Source: DASQFY01 sp036397815
GTDB taxonomy: Bacteria; Chloroflexota; Limnocylindria; QHBO01
Assembly (NCBI GenBank): GCA_036397815.1
Contig: DASWIE010000032.1
Span: forward strand, 1 to 23,879
Reading direction: 5' to 3'
Length of the DNA stretch: 23,879 nucleotides
Each line of letters starts with the position of its first letter. Positions within the stretch are counted from its first letter, which is position 1. Made by a program: the position numbers and the translations under genes. Positions 7,774 through 14,572 of the stretch are shown here, piece by piece. The notes beneath the pieces are model-generated. The model saw only the letters and a program-made list of their open reading frames with translations, was not told the DNA's origin and searched no databases.

Positions 7774-9132
7774 ATGAGCCGCGAGCAGCCGACCCTCTGG
7801 GACGTGCCGGTGACGGTGGACGAGCCTGAGGCGCCGACCGACGCCGCCAATGCAGCTCCTGCGCCGCCCGCGCCCGTGCCCACCGCCGCTGCGCCGGCCA
7901 CTACGACGGCCGCGCCGCGGATCCTGCGCGTCTCCGATCTCAATCGCCGCGTGCGTGCCCTGCTCGACGCCGACGCCACCCTCGTCGACGTCTGGGTCGA
8001 GGGCGAGGTCAGCCAGCCTTCCTACCCTCCCTCGGGTCACTGCTTCTTCACGCTCAAGGACGCGGCCAGCCAGGTGCGGGCGGTGATCTTCCGGGAAGAG
8101 CTGGCGCGGGCCACAGTCCGTCCCGAGCACGGCATGCAGGTGATCTGCCACGGCCGCGTCCGCGGCTACGAGCCCCAGGGCACGTATCAGCTGTACGTGG
8201 CCTCCATCACGGCGGCTGGCGCCGGTGACCTGCACCAGCGCTACGAGGCGCTCCGCGTCAAGCTCGCCGCGGAGGGGCTGTTCGGCGAGGACCGCAAGCG
8301 ACCGCTGCCGCGCTGGCCGCGGAGGATCGGGGTCGTCACCTCGCCGGTCGGCGCGGTGTGGCGTGACATCGGCAACGTGATGCGGCGGCGCTACCCGTTC
8401 GCGGAGCTGGTCCTGTCGCCGACGATCGTGCAAGGCCCCACGGCGGCGGGCGCGATCGTGCGGGCGCTACAGCGCGTGTATGCCGCCGAGAGGATCGACG
8501 TGGTGATCCTGGCTCGGGGCGGCGGCTCGCTGGAGGACCTGTGGTCGTTCAACGACGAGGGGGTGGTGCGGGCCGTGGCCGGCGCGCCGATGCCGATCAT
8601 CGTCGGCGTCGGGCATGAGAGCGACGTGACGCTGGCTGACTTCGCCGCCGACATGCGCGCCCCGACACCGTCCGCCGCCGCCGAGCAGGCCGCCCCGGAC
8701 GCCACCCAGTTCCCCGCCATCGTGGCGCGGCTGCGCGACCGAGCCTCGGCCGCCCTGCTCGGGCAGCTGGCGGAGCAGAAGCGCTACGTGGCCGAGGAGG
8801 GGCGCGCCCTGGCACGCCTCAGGCCGGACGTGTCTGCTGCACGGCAGCGTGCCGCCGAGCTGGTGGATCGCGGGCATCGCGCCGTGAGCGCGCGGACGGC
8901 CCGCGAGCTGGCGGCGCTGGCCGGGCTGGCGGACTCCCTCCGCGCGCTCTCACCGGCCGCGACCCTGGAGCGCGGCTACGCGGTGGCGCGCCTCGCCGAC
9001 GGGACGATCGTGCGCGATCCGCTCCAGGCGCCGGTGGGTGGCCCGCTGACGGTGACGGTGGCGCGCGGTACGCTTTCCACACGCGTCGAGGCGGCTGAGC
9101 CCGGCGCCCCGAGCGAGGAGCTCCTGCCGTGA
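7774..9132 (+). CDS. xseA: Exodeoxyribonuclease VII large subunit
   Basis: A 452-residue large subunit of exonuclease VII, which degrades single-stranded DNA from both ends together with XseB. After an Ala/Pro/Thr-rich extension of about 48 residues comes the OB-fold domain (RVSDLNRRVRALL, then VEGEVSQPSYPPSGHCFFTL). The catalytic region contains RIGVVTSPVGAVWRDI, then VVILARGGGSLEDLWSFNDE, and VGVGHESDVTLADFAADMRA, leading into the APTPSAAAE motif. A long helical stretch (about 305-400) corresponds to the XseB-binding coiled coil, and the usual LERGYAVARLADG block is near the C-terminus. ATG at 7774 is the only good start. The stop overlaps the xseB GTG. Confidence 0.97.
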   Translation: MSREQPTLWDVPVTVDEPEAPTDAANAAPAPPAPVPTAAAPATTTAAPRILRVSDLNRRVRALLDADATLVDVWVEGEVSQPSYPPSGHCFFTLKDAASQVRAVIFREELARATVRPEHGMQVICHGRVRGYEPQGTYQLYVASITAAGAGDLHQRYEALRVKLAAEGLFGEDRKRPLPRWPRRIGVVTSPVGAVWRDIGNVMRRRYPFAELVLSPTIVQGPTAAGAIVRALQRVYAAERIDVVILARGGGSLEDLWSFNDEGVVRAVAGAPMPIIVGVGHESDVTLADFAADMRAPTPSAAAEQAAPDATQFPAIVARLRDRASAALLGQLAEQKRYVAEEGRALARLRPDVSAARQRAAELVDRGHRAVSARTARELAALAGLADSLRALSPAATLERGYAVARLADGTIVRDPLQAPVGGPLTVTVARGTLSTRVEAAEPGAPSEELLP

Positions 9133-9371
9133 CCGACGCAACCCCCGCTGAGCTTGCGGACCGCCCGTTCGACGAGCTGGTTGGGGAGCTGCAGCGGATC
9201 GTGCAGTCGCTGGAGGCCGGCAACCTGCCGCTCGAGGAGAGCATCGCGCTCTACCGTCGCGGGCTTGAGCTGCACGCCGCCTGCGAGACGCGGCTGCGCG
9301 CGGCCGAGCTGACGATCACGCAGCTCGGACGTGGCGCCGTCGAGGAAGCTGCGGCGGAGGCCGACGCCTGA
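9129..9371 (+). CDS. xseB: Exodeoxyribonuclease VII small subunit
   Basis: An 80-residue XseB. The family signature is clear: FDELVGELQRIVQSLEAG, then LPLEESIALYRRGLEL, followed by a helical tail. The protein forms a helical hairpin that binds the XseA coiled coil. GTG at 9129 overlaps the xseA stop as GTGA, the coupled arrangement usual for this pair. GGAGG at 9356-9360, inside the last codons, is positioned as a ribosome site for the following gene. Confidence 0.95.
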   Translation: MTDATPAELADRPFDELVGELQRIVQSLEAGNLPLEESIALYRRGLELHAACETRLRAAELTITQLGRGAVEEAAAEADA

Positions 9372-9820
9372 GCGCGCGGGCCACGGCGACCACTATTCGA
9401 GCGCCTCGCGCAGCGGACGCCGCGATTCTGGCGACCCTGGCCGGGCAGCTCGGCTATCCGGTGGAGACCGATGAGCTGTTCACACGCCTGGGCACCGTCA
9501 GCTCCAACGAGCATGCGGCGGTGCTGGTCGCGGCCGATGCCGACGATCGGCCGGTCGGCTGGATCCACGTCGAGCTGAGGCGGACGCTGGTCGCGCCGCT
9601 CTCCGCGCAGGTGATGGGCCTGGTGGTGGACGACGCCGCCCGCTCGGGAGGGGTCGGGCGGGAGCTGCTCCGCTCGGCGGAGACATGGGCGGTGGAGCGT
9701 GGGTGTCGGCGGATGCTGGTGGGGACAAGGGTCACTCGCGAACGGGCGCATCGGTTCTACCAGCGCGAGGGATACGCGGTCGAGAAGACCTCGTACTTCT
9801 TTGAGAAGGAGCTGGGGTGA
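9368..9820 (+). CDS. GNAT-family N-acetyltransferase, probable CTG start
   Basis: A GCN5-related acetyltransferase of unknown substrate. The acetyl-CoA-binding motif is LVVDDAARSGGVGRELL, and the C-terminal HRFYQREGYAV is typical of the fold. The first conventional start, GTG at 9461, gives 119 residues and lacks the first strand and helix. The frame stays open upstream and encodes TTIRAPRAADAAILATLAG, which looks like a normal GNAT N-terminus. No ATG, GTG or TTG was found upstream in the portion of frame checked. CTG at 9368 overlaps the xseB stop as CTGA and is preceded by GGAGG at 9356-9360 with a seven-base gap, giving a standard 150-residue protein. I therefore annotate CTG as the start. 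The stop overlaps GTG 9817, an alternative dxs start. Confidence 0.8.
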   Translation: MSARATATTIRAPRAADAAILATLAGQLGYPVETDELFTRLGTVSSNEHAAVLVAADADDRPVGWIHVELRRTLVAPLSAQVMGLVVDDAARSGGVGRELLRSAETWAVERGCRRMLVGTRVTRERAHRFYQREGYAVEKTSYFFEKELG

Positions 9821-9870
9821 CGGCGTCGCGACCTATACTTTCGACCGCCATTGCCCGGCAGGAGGGCCGC

Positions 9871-11826
9871 GTGCCGATCCTCGACACTCTCAAAGACCCC
9901 GCCCAGCTTCGTGGCATGTCCTCGACCGAGCTCGAGGCGCTGGCCGGCGAGCTGCGAGAGCGGATGATCCGCACCGTCAAGCAGACCGGCGGGCACCTCG
10001 CCAGCTCGCTCGGCGCCGTGGAGCTGGCCATCGCGCTGCACCGCACCATGGACTCGCCGCGCGACCGGATCGTGTGGGACACCGGCCACCAGGCCTACGC
10101 CCACAAGCTGCTCACCGGACGGGCGACGCAGTTCGACACCCTGCGCCAGGTGGATGGCGTGGGCGGCTTCCCACGCCGCAGCGAGAGCGAGCACGACGCC
10201 TTCGACGGCGGCCACGCCGGCACCGGGGTGAGCATCGGGATCGGTCTGGCGATCGCGCGGGACCTGAAGGCCGGCACCAGCCGAGGGCGTCGGCAGCGGA
10301 TCGCGGTGGTGGTGGGGGACGCCGCGCTCCAGAGCGGACTGACGCTCGAGGCGCTGAACCACCTGGGGCACACCCGCCATCGGCTGCTGATCGTGCTCAA
10401 CGACAACGAGATGAGCATCAGCCCGTCGGTCGGCGGCCTCTCGACGCGGCTCAACAAGCTGCGGCTGACGCGCGCCTACCAGGAGACCAAGACCGTGACC
10501 CAGCGCGTCCTGCCGCGCATCCCGCTCCTCGGCGGCCCGCTCTACCAGCTGCTGTCCTGGGCCAAGGAGGGCTTCAAGCGCACCTGGGCCAAGGTCGGCT
10601 TCTTCGAGGACATGGGGATCACCTACATCGGCGTGCTGGACGGCCACGACCTGACCGACCTGGAGGAGACCTTCGAGCGCGCCTTCGCGCTGCCGGGCCC
10701 GGTGCTGGTCCATGTCAAGACGGTGAAGGGACGAGGCTACGCCCCCGCCGAGCTGGACAGCATGAGCTTCCATGGCGCCAGCCTGCCGCCGATCGACCTG
10801 GGCCTGATCGACCCGACCGAGGAGCCGATTCCGGCCGAGACGGCGGTCCAGAAGAAGCCGAAGACCTACACTCAGACCTTCGTCGAGGAGCTGGTCCGCC
10901 TGGCCAGGACCGATGACCGCATCTGCGCCATCACCGCCGGCATGCCCACCGGGACCGGCCTGGCCCGATTCGCCGAGCAGTTCCCGTCACGCTTCTTCGA
11001 CGTGGGGATCGCCGAGCAGCATTCGGTGACGATGGCGACCGGCCTCGCGCTCGCCGGCCTGCGGCCGGTGGTCGCCCTCTACTCGACCTTCAGCCAGCGC
11101 GCCTACGACCAGCTCGTCCACGACGTCTGCCAGAACGACGCATCGGTCCTGCTGGCGATCGATAGGGCTGGCCTGGTCGGTGAGGACGGGACCAGCCACC
11201 AGGGCATGTTCACGCTGCCGGCGCAGCGCTCGCTGCCGAACCTGGTGATCGGCTCGCCGAAGGACGAGCAGGAGATGCGCGACCTCGTCGTGACCGCCCT
11301 CTCCCACGATGGCCCGATCTCGCTCCACTATCCCCGAGACCTCGGCGAGGACCTGCCGGACCGCCACGGGCACCCCCTTGAGATCGGGCGCGGCGAGGTG
11401 CTGCGCACTGGCGCGGACCTGCTGCTGGTCGGATTCGGACCGATCGTCCAGCGCCTGTGCCAGGTGGCTGACGCCCTCGAGCATGAGCACGGCCTGGGCG
11501 TCACGCTGATCAACGCGCGATGGGCGAAGCCGCTCGACGAGGCGCTGCTGGCGGAGCACGCGGCCGGCAAGCGGCTGGTCGTCAGCGCCGAGGAGTCGGC
11601 GGCGATGGGCGGCTTCGGCGACGGGGTGCTGGACGCGCTCAACCGGGCCGGGATCCGGCTGCCGCTGCTCAAGATCGCGCTGGACGAGGGGTTCGTGCAC
11701 CACGGCGCGGTCGGCGACCTGCGGCGGCAGCAACGGATCGACGCGGCAGGCATCCTGGCGCAGGTCCGCGAGGCGCTCGACCTCGCGCCTCCGGCGACGC
11801 GCACCGAGGAGATAGGCGCCGCCTAA
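9871..11826 (+). CDS. dxs: 1-deoxy-D-xylulose-5-phosphate synthase
   Basis: A 651-residue thiamine-diphosphate enzyme that condenses pyruvate and glyceraldehyde 3-phosphate, the first step of the MEP isoprenoid pathway. Visible blocks are DTGHQAYAHKLLTGR, then GGFPRRSESEHDAF, then GHAGTGVSIG, then the cofactor site VVGDAALQSGLTLEALNHLG. Further on are LNDNEMSISPSVGG, DVGIAEQHSVTMATG with the catalytic Glu, and DRAGLVGEDGTSHQG. Two cofactor-region motifs differ from the common GDGALTGG and GHSSTS forms. GTG at 9871, after AGGAGGG (9860-9866), gives the usual N-terminus (PILDTLKDPAQLRGM). GTG 9817, overlapping the GNAT stop, would add 18 residues. A TATACT at 9834-9839 may be a -10 element, but no matching -35 is seen. 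Confidence 0.95.
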   Translation: MPILDTLKDPAQLRGMSSTELEALAGELRERMIRTVKQTGGHLASSLGAVELAIALHRTMDSPRDRIVWDTGHQAYAHKLLTGRATQFDTLRQVDGVGGFPRRSESEHDAFDGGHAGTGVSIGIGLAIARDLKAGTSRGRRQRIAVVVGDAALQSGLTLEALNHLGHTRHRLLIVLNDNEMSISPSVGGLSTRLNKLRLTRAYQETKTVTQRVLPRIPLLGGPLYQLLSWAKEGFKRTWAKVGFFEDMGITYIGVLDGHDLTDLEETFERAFALPGPVLVHVKTVKGRGYAPAELDSMSFHGASLPPIDLGLIDPTEEPIPAETAVQKKPKTYTQTFVEELVRLARTDDRICAITAGMPTGTGLARFAEQFPSRFFDVGIAEQHSVTMATGLALAGLRPVVALYSTFSQRAYDQLVHDVCQNDASVLLAIDRAGLVGEDGTSHQGMFTLPAQRSLPNLVIGSPKDEQEMRDLVVTALSHDGPISLHYPRDLGEDLPDRHGHPLEIGRGEVLRTGADLLLVGFGPIVQRLCQVADALEHEHGLGVTLINARWAKPLDEALLAEHAAGKRLVVSAEESAAMGGFGDGVLDALNRAGIRLPLLKIALDEGFVHHGAVGDLRRQQRIDAAGILAQVREALDLAPPATRTEEIGAA

Positions 11827-11868
11827 GGCGCTCTGGCCGCCGTGACTTATCAGGCGCGCACCACAGCA

Positions 11869-11961
11869 GCGTTAGAGGGATTCGAAGGGGAGTTCGTCGC
11901 CTAACAGCCGCTATCCCGTGCTCAATCCCGTATCGCGAGTGCTGCCTGCTGCCTCTAACGC
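11869..11961 (+). repeat. 10-bp inverted repeat (arms 73 bases apart)
   Basis: GCGTTAGAGG at 11869-11878 is exactly reverse-complementary to CCTCTAACGC at 11952-11961. The gap contains two direct copies of ATCCCGT (near 11923-11940). A 10-bp match in a region of this size could be chance. Confidence 0.45.
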
Positions 11962-11970
11962 GCCCACCAT

Positions 11971-12036
11971 GCGCATATGAGAAGTCGGCGCGGTCGACGG
12001 CTGCATACCGCGCATCAGAAGCGCATGTGAGAGGTC
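11971..12036 (+). repeat. 16-bp direct repeat, 50 bases apart
   Basis: GCGCATATGAGAAGTC (11971-11986) and GCGCATGTGAGAGGTC (12021-12036) agree at 14 of 16 positions. A partial relative, GCGCATCAGAAG, lies at 12009-12020. Confidence 0.5.
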
Positions 12037-12068
12037 CGTTGGCGCCGTCGCCCGCTCTGCTGGGCCAG

Positions 12069-12231
12069 GTGCCACCTTGGGTGGCATTCTGACCACCGCC
12101 GGCCGCTATGAGGGCCCTATATGGCCGCTCGCCCGTCGTTTGGCCACGCTGAGTAGCGATCTGACCGCAGAAAGCGCGCCAGACGGACGTTGGGCGGCGT
12201 TCGGCGGTCGTAATGCCACTATGTGTGGCAT
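12069..12231 (+). repeat. Three diverged hairpin units at 71-72 base spacing
   Basis: Unit 1 is TGCCACC-TTG-GGTGGCA (12070-12086). Unit 2 begins GGCCACGCTGAGTAGCGATC near 12142. Unit 3 is ATGCCAC-TATGT-GTGGCAT (12213-12231). Units 1 and 2 agree at about 18 of 26 positions, including a shared TCTGACC tail, and units 1 and 3 at about 18 of 25. The hairpins of units 1 and 3 have perfect 7-bp stems. Unit starts lie about 72 and 71 bases apart. Confidence 0.5.
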
Positions 12232-12251
12232 CCGCGCCAGCCGGGCGGCTC

Positions 12252-12280
12252 TTGACACGGACCGGTGCCCGGCCCACGCT
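12252..12280 (+). promoter_or_regulatory. Probable promoter of the small protein-tlyA operon
   Basis: A perfect -35 TTGACA (12252-12257) is followed after 17 bases by CACGCT (12275-12280), a weak -10 keeping the A2 and T6 positions. The GTG at 12287 begins six bases after the -10, so transcription would start at or next to the start codon and the mRNA would be leaderless. Confidence 0.45.
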
Positions 12281-12286
12281 CGCGGC

Positions 12287-12529
12287 GTGGGAGAGGTGAT
12301 CGGCCTCGACGCTCCTCGCAGCCGCTGGTTCGCGGATGCCCGCGGGCGATCGCTGAAGGCCTCCTGGCATCCTGAGGCCAGCCTGGTGGTCATCTCGCTC
12401 TGGGAGTCGGACCGATGCATCGGCACCTTCCGCCTCCCGGTCGCGGACGCGCCGGAGCTCATGGTCCTGCTCGCCGGGGCGGTGAAGGCCTGGGCGGAAG
12501 GCTCCAGCGAGGACGTCGCGCAGGGGTGA
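12287..12529 (+). CDS. Small hypothetical protein (80 residues)
   Basis: An 80-residue protein with the core DARGRSLKASWHPEASLVVI followed by SLWESDRCIGTFRLPVADAP and a short helical end. This pattern (WHPE, SLW, C-GTFRLP) looks like a small conserved family I have a sense of from high-GC bacteria, but I know no function for it. GTG at 12287 is chosen because a promoter places the transcript start there; GTG 12296 is the other option. The frame extends upstream to 12077, but that part reads through the repeat-rich spacer and is unlikely to be protein. Its stop overlaps the tlyA GTG as GTGA, so the two are probably coupled. Confidence 0.7.
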   Translation: MGEVIGLDAPRSRWFADARGRSLKASWHPEASLVVISLWESDRCIGTFRLPVADAPELMVLLAGAVKAWAEGSSEDVAQG

Positions 12530-13320
12530 GCCTGCGCACCAGGCTGGACCAGTTGCTCGTAGAGCGGGGCCTGGCGCCGTCGCGTGCGTCGGCGCAGGCG
12601 ATGCTCATGGCGGGCGAAGTTGAGCTCGCCGGGGCCGCCAGTCGCGCGCTGAAACCGGGCCAGCTGGTCGCCGCCGACGCCGACGTCCGCGTCCTGGAAC
12701 GCCCACGCTGGGCCAGTCGTGCCGCCGCGAAGCTGGAGGCGGCGCTCGACGTCTTCGAGATCGACCCCACCGGATTGGCCTGCCTGGATGCCGGCGCCTC
12801 GACCGGCGGCTTCACCGACGTGCTGCTCGGCCGCGGCGCCAGGATCGTCTACGCCGTCGACGTCGGGCGTGCGCAGCTCCTGGAGCGGCTGCGGCAGGAC
12901 CCCCGGGTCGTGAGTATGGAGCGCACCAACCTGCGCACCCTCGAGCGGCTGCCCGAGGAAGTGCAACTCGCTACGCTCGACCTCTCGTTCATCTCGCTCC
13001 GGCTGGTCCTCGCCGCGGTGAGGCGCCTGCTCGCCGCCGACGGGCAGGTCATGGCTCTGGTCAAGCCTCAGTTCGAGGCCGGCAAGGGCGTAGTGCCGCG
13101 CGGTGGCGTGGTGAGCGATCCGGCCGTGCATCGCGAGGTGCTCGCTCAGTTCGGTGAGGTCGCGGAAGTAGGTGGGTTCGGGCCCGCCAACCTGATCCGC
13201 TCGCCGATCGCCGGCGGCGACGGCAATATCGAGTTCCTGGCGCACCTGACCGCGCCGCCCGGGCTGCCGCCGCGGGCATGGGAAGAGCTGGTCGATGCGG
13301 TGTCGGCACCATCGGGCTGA
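12526..13320 (+). CDS. tlyA: TlyA-family rRNA 2'-O-methyltransferase (S4 plus FtsJ-like)
   Basis: A 264-residue TlyA-type protein. The N-terminal S4 RNA-binding domain (RLDQLLVERGLAPSRASAQA) is followed by an FtsJ-like Rossmann methyltransferase domain with the SAM motif CLDAGASTGGFTDVLLGRGA. Later come LDLSFISLRLVL, then ALVKPQFEAGKG and VVSDPAVHREVL. Characterised members methylate 16S and 23S rRNA at cytidine 2'-OH, which makes cells sensitive to capreomycin; some were called hemolysins. GTG at 12526 overlaps the preceding stop. In actinobacteria tlyA is followed by nadK and recN; here a ribbon-helix-helix-like gene comes before nadK and recN is absent. Confidence 0.94.
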   Translation: MSLRTRLDQLLVERGLAPSRASAQAMLMAGEVELAGAASRALKPGQLVAADADVRVLERPRWASRAAAKLEAALDVFEIDPTGLACLDAGASTGGFTDVLLGRGARIVYAVDVGRAQLLERLRQDPRVVSMERTNLRTLERLPEEVQLATLDLSFISLRLVLAAVRRLLAADGQVMALVKPQFEAGKGVVPRGGVVSDPAVHREVLAQFGEVAEVGGFGPANLIRSPIAGGDGNIEFLAHLTAPPGLPPRAWEELVDAVSAPSG

Positions 13321-13344
13321 CGGACGTATGACACCCCGTATTAC
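13317..13344 (+). promoter_or_regulatory. Possible promoter at the end of tlyA
   Basis: CTGACG (13317-13322), then 16 bases, then TATTAC (13339-13344); each hexamer matches the consensus at four of six positions. A start site near 13351 would leave only a few bases before ATG 13358. Confidence 0.3.
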
Positions 13345-13357
13345 GATGCGCGACGGC

Positions 13358-13738
13358 ATGAGAAAGCGGAGAGCCAACCCGCAGGCCGAGCAGCTGAGTG
13401 TCGGGTTCGAAGGGCTCGACCTCGGCGAGCCCCTGATTCACGAGGGAGCACCCGACACGATGCGCCAGATCGTGTCGCTGCGGATGCCCGACGCGCTGGT
13501 GGCGAGGGTCGAGACGGCGGCGCGCGCCCGCGGCGTCTCGCCGTCGAGCCTGATGCGGGCCCTGATCGCCGCTGGTCTGGATCGCTCGTACGCCGCCGTG
13601 CAGGACGACGTTGCGTCGGAGATCGCCGCGCTGCGGCGCGAGATCGCGGAGATCGCGACCCGGCTGGCCGCCAACGGACCCGGCGCCAAGACGCGCCCTG
13701 CGGGCAAGACGACGAGCAAGATGCCGGGCAAGACGTAG
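13358..13738 (+). CDS. Ribbon-helix-helix-like (CopG-type) small protein
   Basis: A 126-residue protein whose central part, IVSLRMPDALVARVETAARA, then RGVSPSSLMRALIAAGLDR, matches the beta-helix-helix plan of ribbon-helix-helix DNA-binding proteins. After it comes a helical segment (EIAALRREIAEIATRLA) likely to be a coiled coil, and a Lys/Gly/Thr-rich basic tail. DNA binding is inferred; the target is unknown. In-frame ATGs at 13328, 13346 and 13358 are all possible. I chose 13358 because it lies just after the possible promoter and starts a basic MRKRR segment; none has a clear ribosome site. Its TAG is directly followed by the nadK ATG. No toxin gene accompanies it. Confidence 0.65.
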   Translation: MRKRRANPQAEQLSVGFEGLDLGEPLIHEGAPDTMRQIVSLRMPDALVARVETAARARGVSPSSLMRALIAAGLDRSYAAVQDDVASEIAALRREIAEIATRLAANGPGAKTRPAGKTTSKMPGKT

Positions 13739-14572
13739 ATGCGCATCGGCCTCGTCCACAACCCCACCAACCCCGAGGCGCAGGACGTCCTGCGGCGCGC
13801 CCGCGCCTGGTGCGAGGGCCACGGCGCGGAAGCCTGGGAGGCTGCCGCGGAGGATCACGCCGCCATCTCCGCCAGCTGCCAGGGGACGGACCTGATCTGC
13901 GTCCTGGGCGGGGACGGGACCTTCCTGAAGACGGCCCGCGCGATCGGCGACAGCGGGGTGCCGGCACTGGGCGTCAACCTGGGGCGGGTCGGCTTCCTGG
14001 CCAAGGTCGAGACCGATGGGCTGGAGCGCGCGCTCGACCAGGTCGTGGCCGGCGACTACAGCGTGGAGGATCGGCTGCGAATCGGCGCCACCCTGTTCCG
14101 AACCGACGGAACGCGGGAGGCATTCGCGTGCCTGAACGAGGTGGTGCTGACGCGTGGCGGCCGCGTTCGCATGATCCAGATCGAGGTCGAGGTGAGCGGC
14201 AGCCACATGGCCACCTACGTGGCCGACGCGGTGGTGGTGGCCACCCCAACCGGCTCCACGGCCTATTCGTTCTCGGCCGGCGGCTCGGTGCTCGACCCGC
14301 GGCTGCGCAACGTGATCATCACGCCGGTGGCGGCCTACCTCTCGCCGCTGCATAGCGTGGTCGCCGGCGAGGAGCACGTCGTCCAGCTGACCCTGCTGCA
14401 TGCGCCGGCCGGCGCCCTGCTCTCGGTCGACGGTCAGTGGGACCTGCCGATCTCCGACGGCGACCGGGTCGAGGTGCGGGCGCTGCCGGTTCCGCTGCGG
14501 CTGATCGAGCCGACCGGGTCGACGCCGTTCTACGACCTGCTGCGCACCAAGGCCTCGAGCCTCCCGTATTGA
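13739..14572 (+). CDS. nadK: NAD kinase
   Basis: A 277-residue NAD kinase, which makes NADP from NAD using ATP or polyphosphate. The diagnostic GGDGTFLKTAR motif is at residues 57-67, with catalytic Asp59. It is followed by GVNLGRVGFLAKV, then LNEVVLTRGG, and the NAD-binding VVATPTGSTAYSFSAGG. The C-terminal beta-sandwich (LLSVDGQWDLPI) is complete. ATG at 13739 immediately follows the previous TAG with no spacer. The stop overlaps the TTG start of xerD as TTGA. Confidence 0.96.
   Translation: MRIGLVHNPTNPEAQDVLRRARAWCEGHGAEAWEAAAEDHAAISASCQGTDLICVLGGDGTFLKTARAIGDSGVPALGVNLGRVGFLAKVETDGLERALDQVVAGDYSVEDRLRIGATLFRTDGTREAFACLNEVVLTRGGRVRMIQIEVEVSGSHMATYVADAVVVATPTGSTAYSFSAGGSVLDPRLRNVIITPVAAYLSPLHSVVAGEEHVVQLTLLHAPAGALLSVDGQWDLPISDGDRVEVRALPVPLRLIEPTGSTPFYDLLRTKASSLPY

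Larger units (their letters stand above)
11827..12286 (+). other. 460-bp gene-free spacer with diverged repeats
   Basis: No convincing coding sequence is present on either strand; the open frames crossing it have no recognisable protein pattern. It holds a 10-bp inverted repeat, a 16-bp direct repeat and a series of three related hairpins at 71-72 base spacing, listed separately. No tRNA, SRP, tmRNA or RNase P signature was recognised. The promoter for the next operon lies at its end. Confidence 0.6.

Noticed and set aside
11869..11895. Possible tRNA or tmRNA T-arm (GATTCGAA)
   Set aside because: No matching acceptor stem, D-arm or anticodon arm surrounds it; the resemblance is limited to a few bases.
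11669..12370. Minus-strand open frame through the spacer after dxs
   Set aside because: Its apparent internal repeats (NATQGG, IATQRG) are translations of the DNA hairpin units, and no protein family pattern is seen.
13358..13738. Antitoxin of a toxin-antitoxin pair
   Set aside because: There is no toxin-sized partner; the neighbours are tlyA and nadK.
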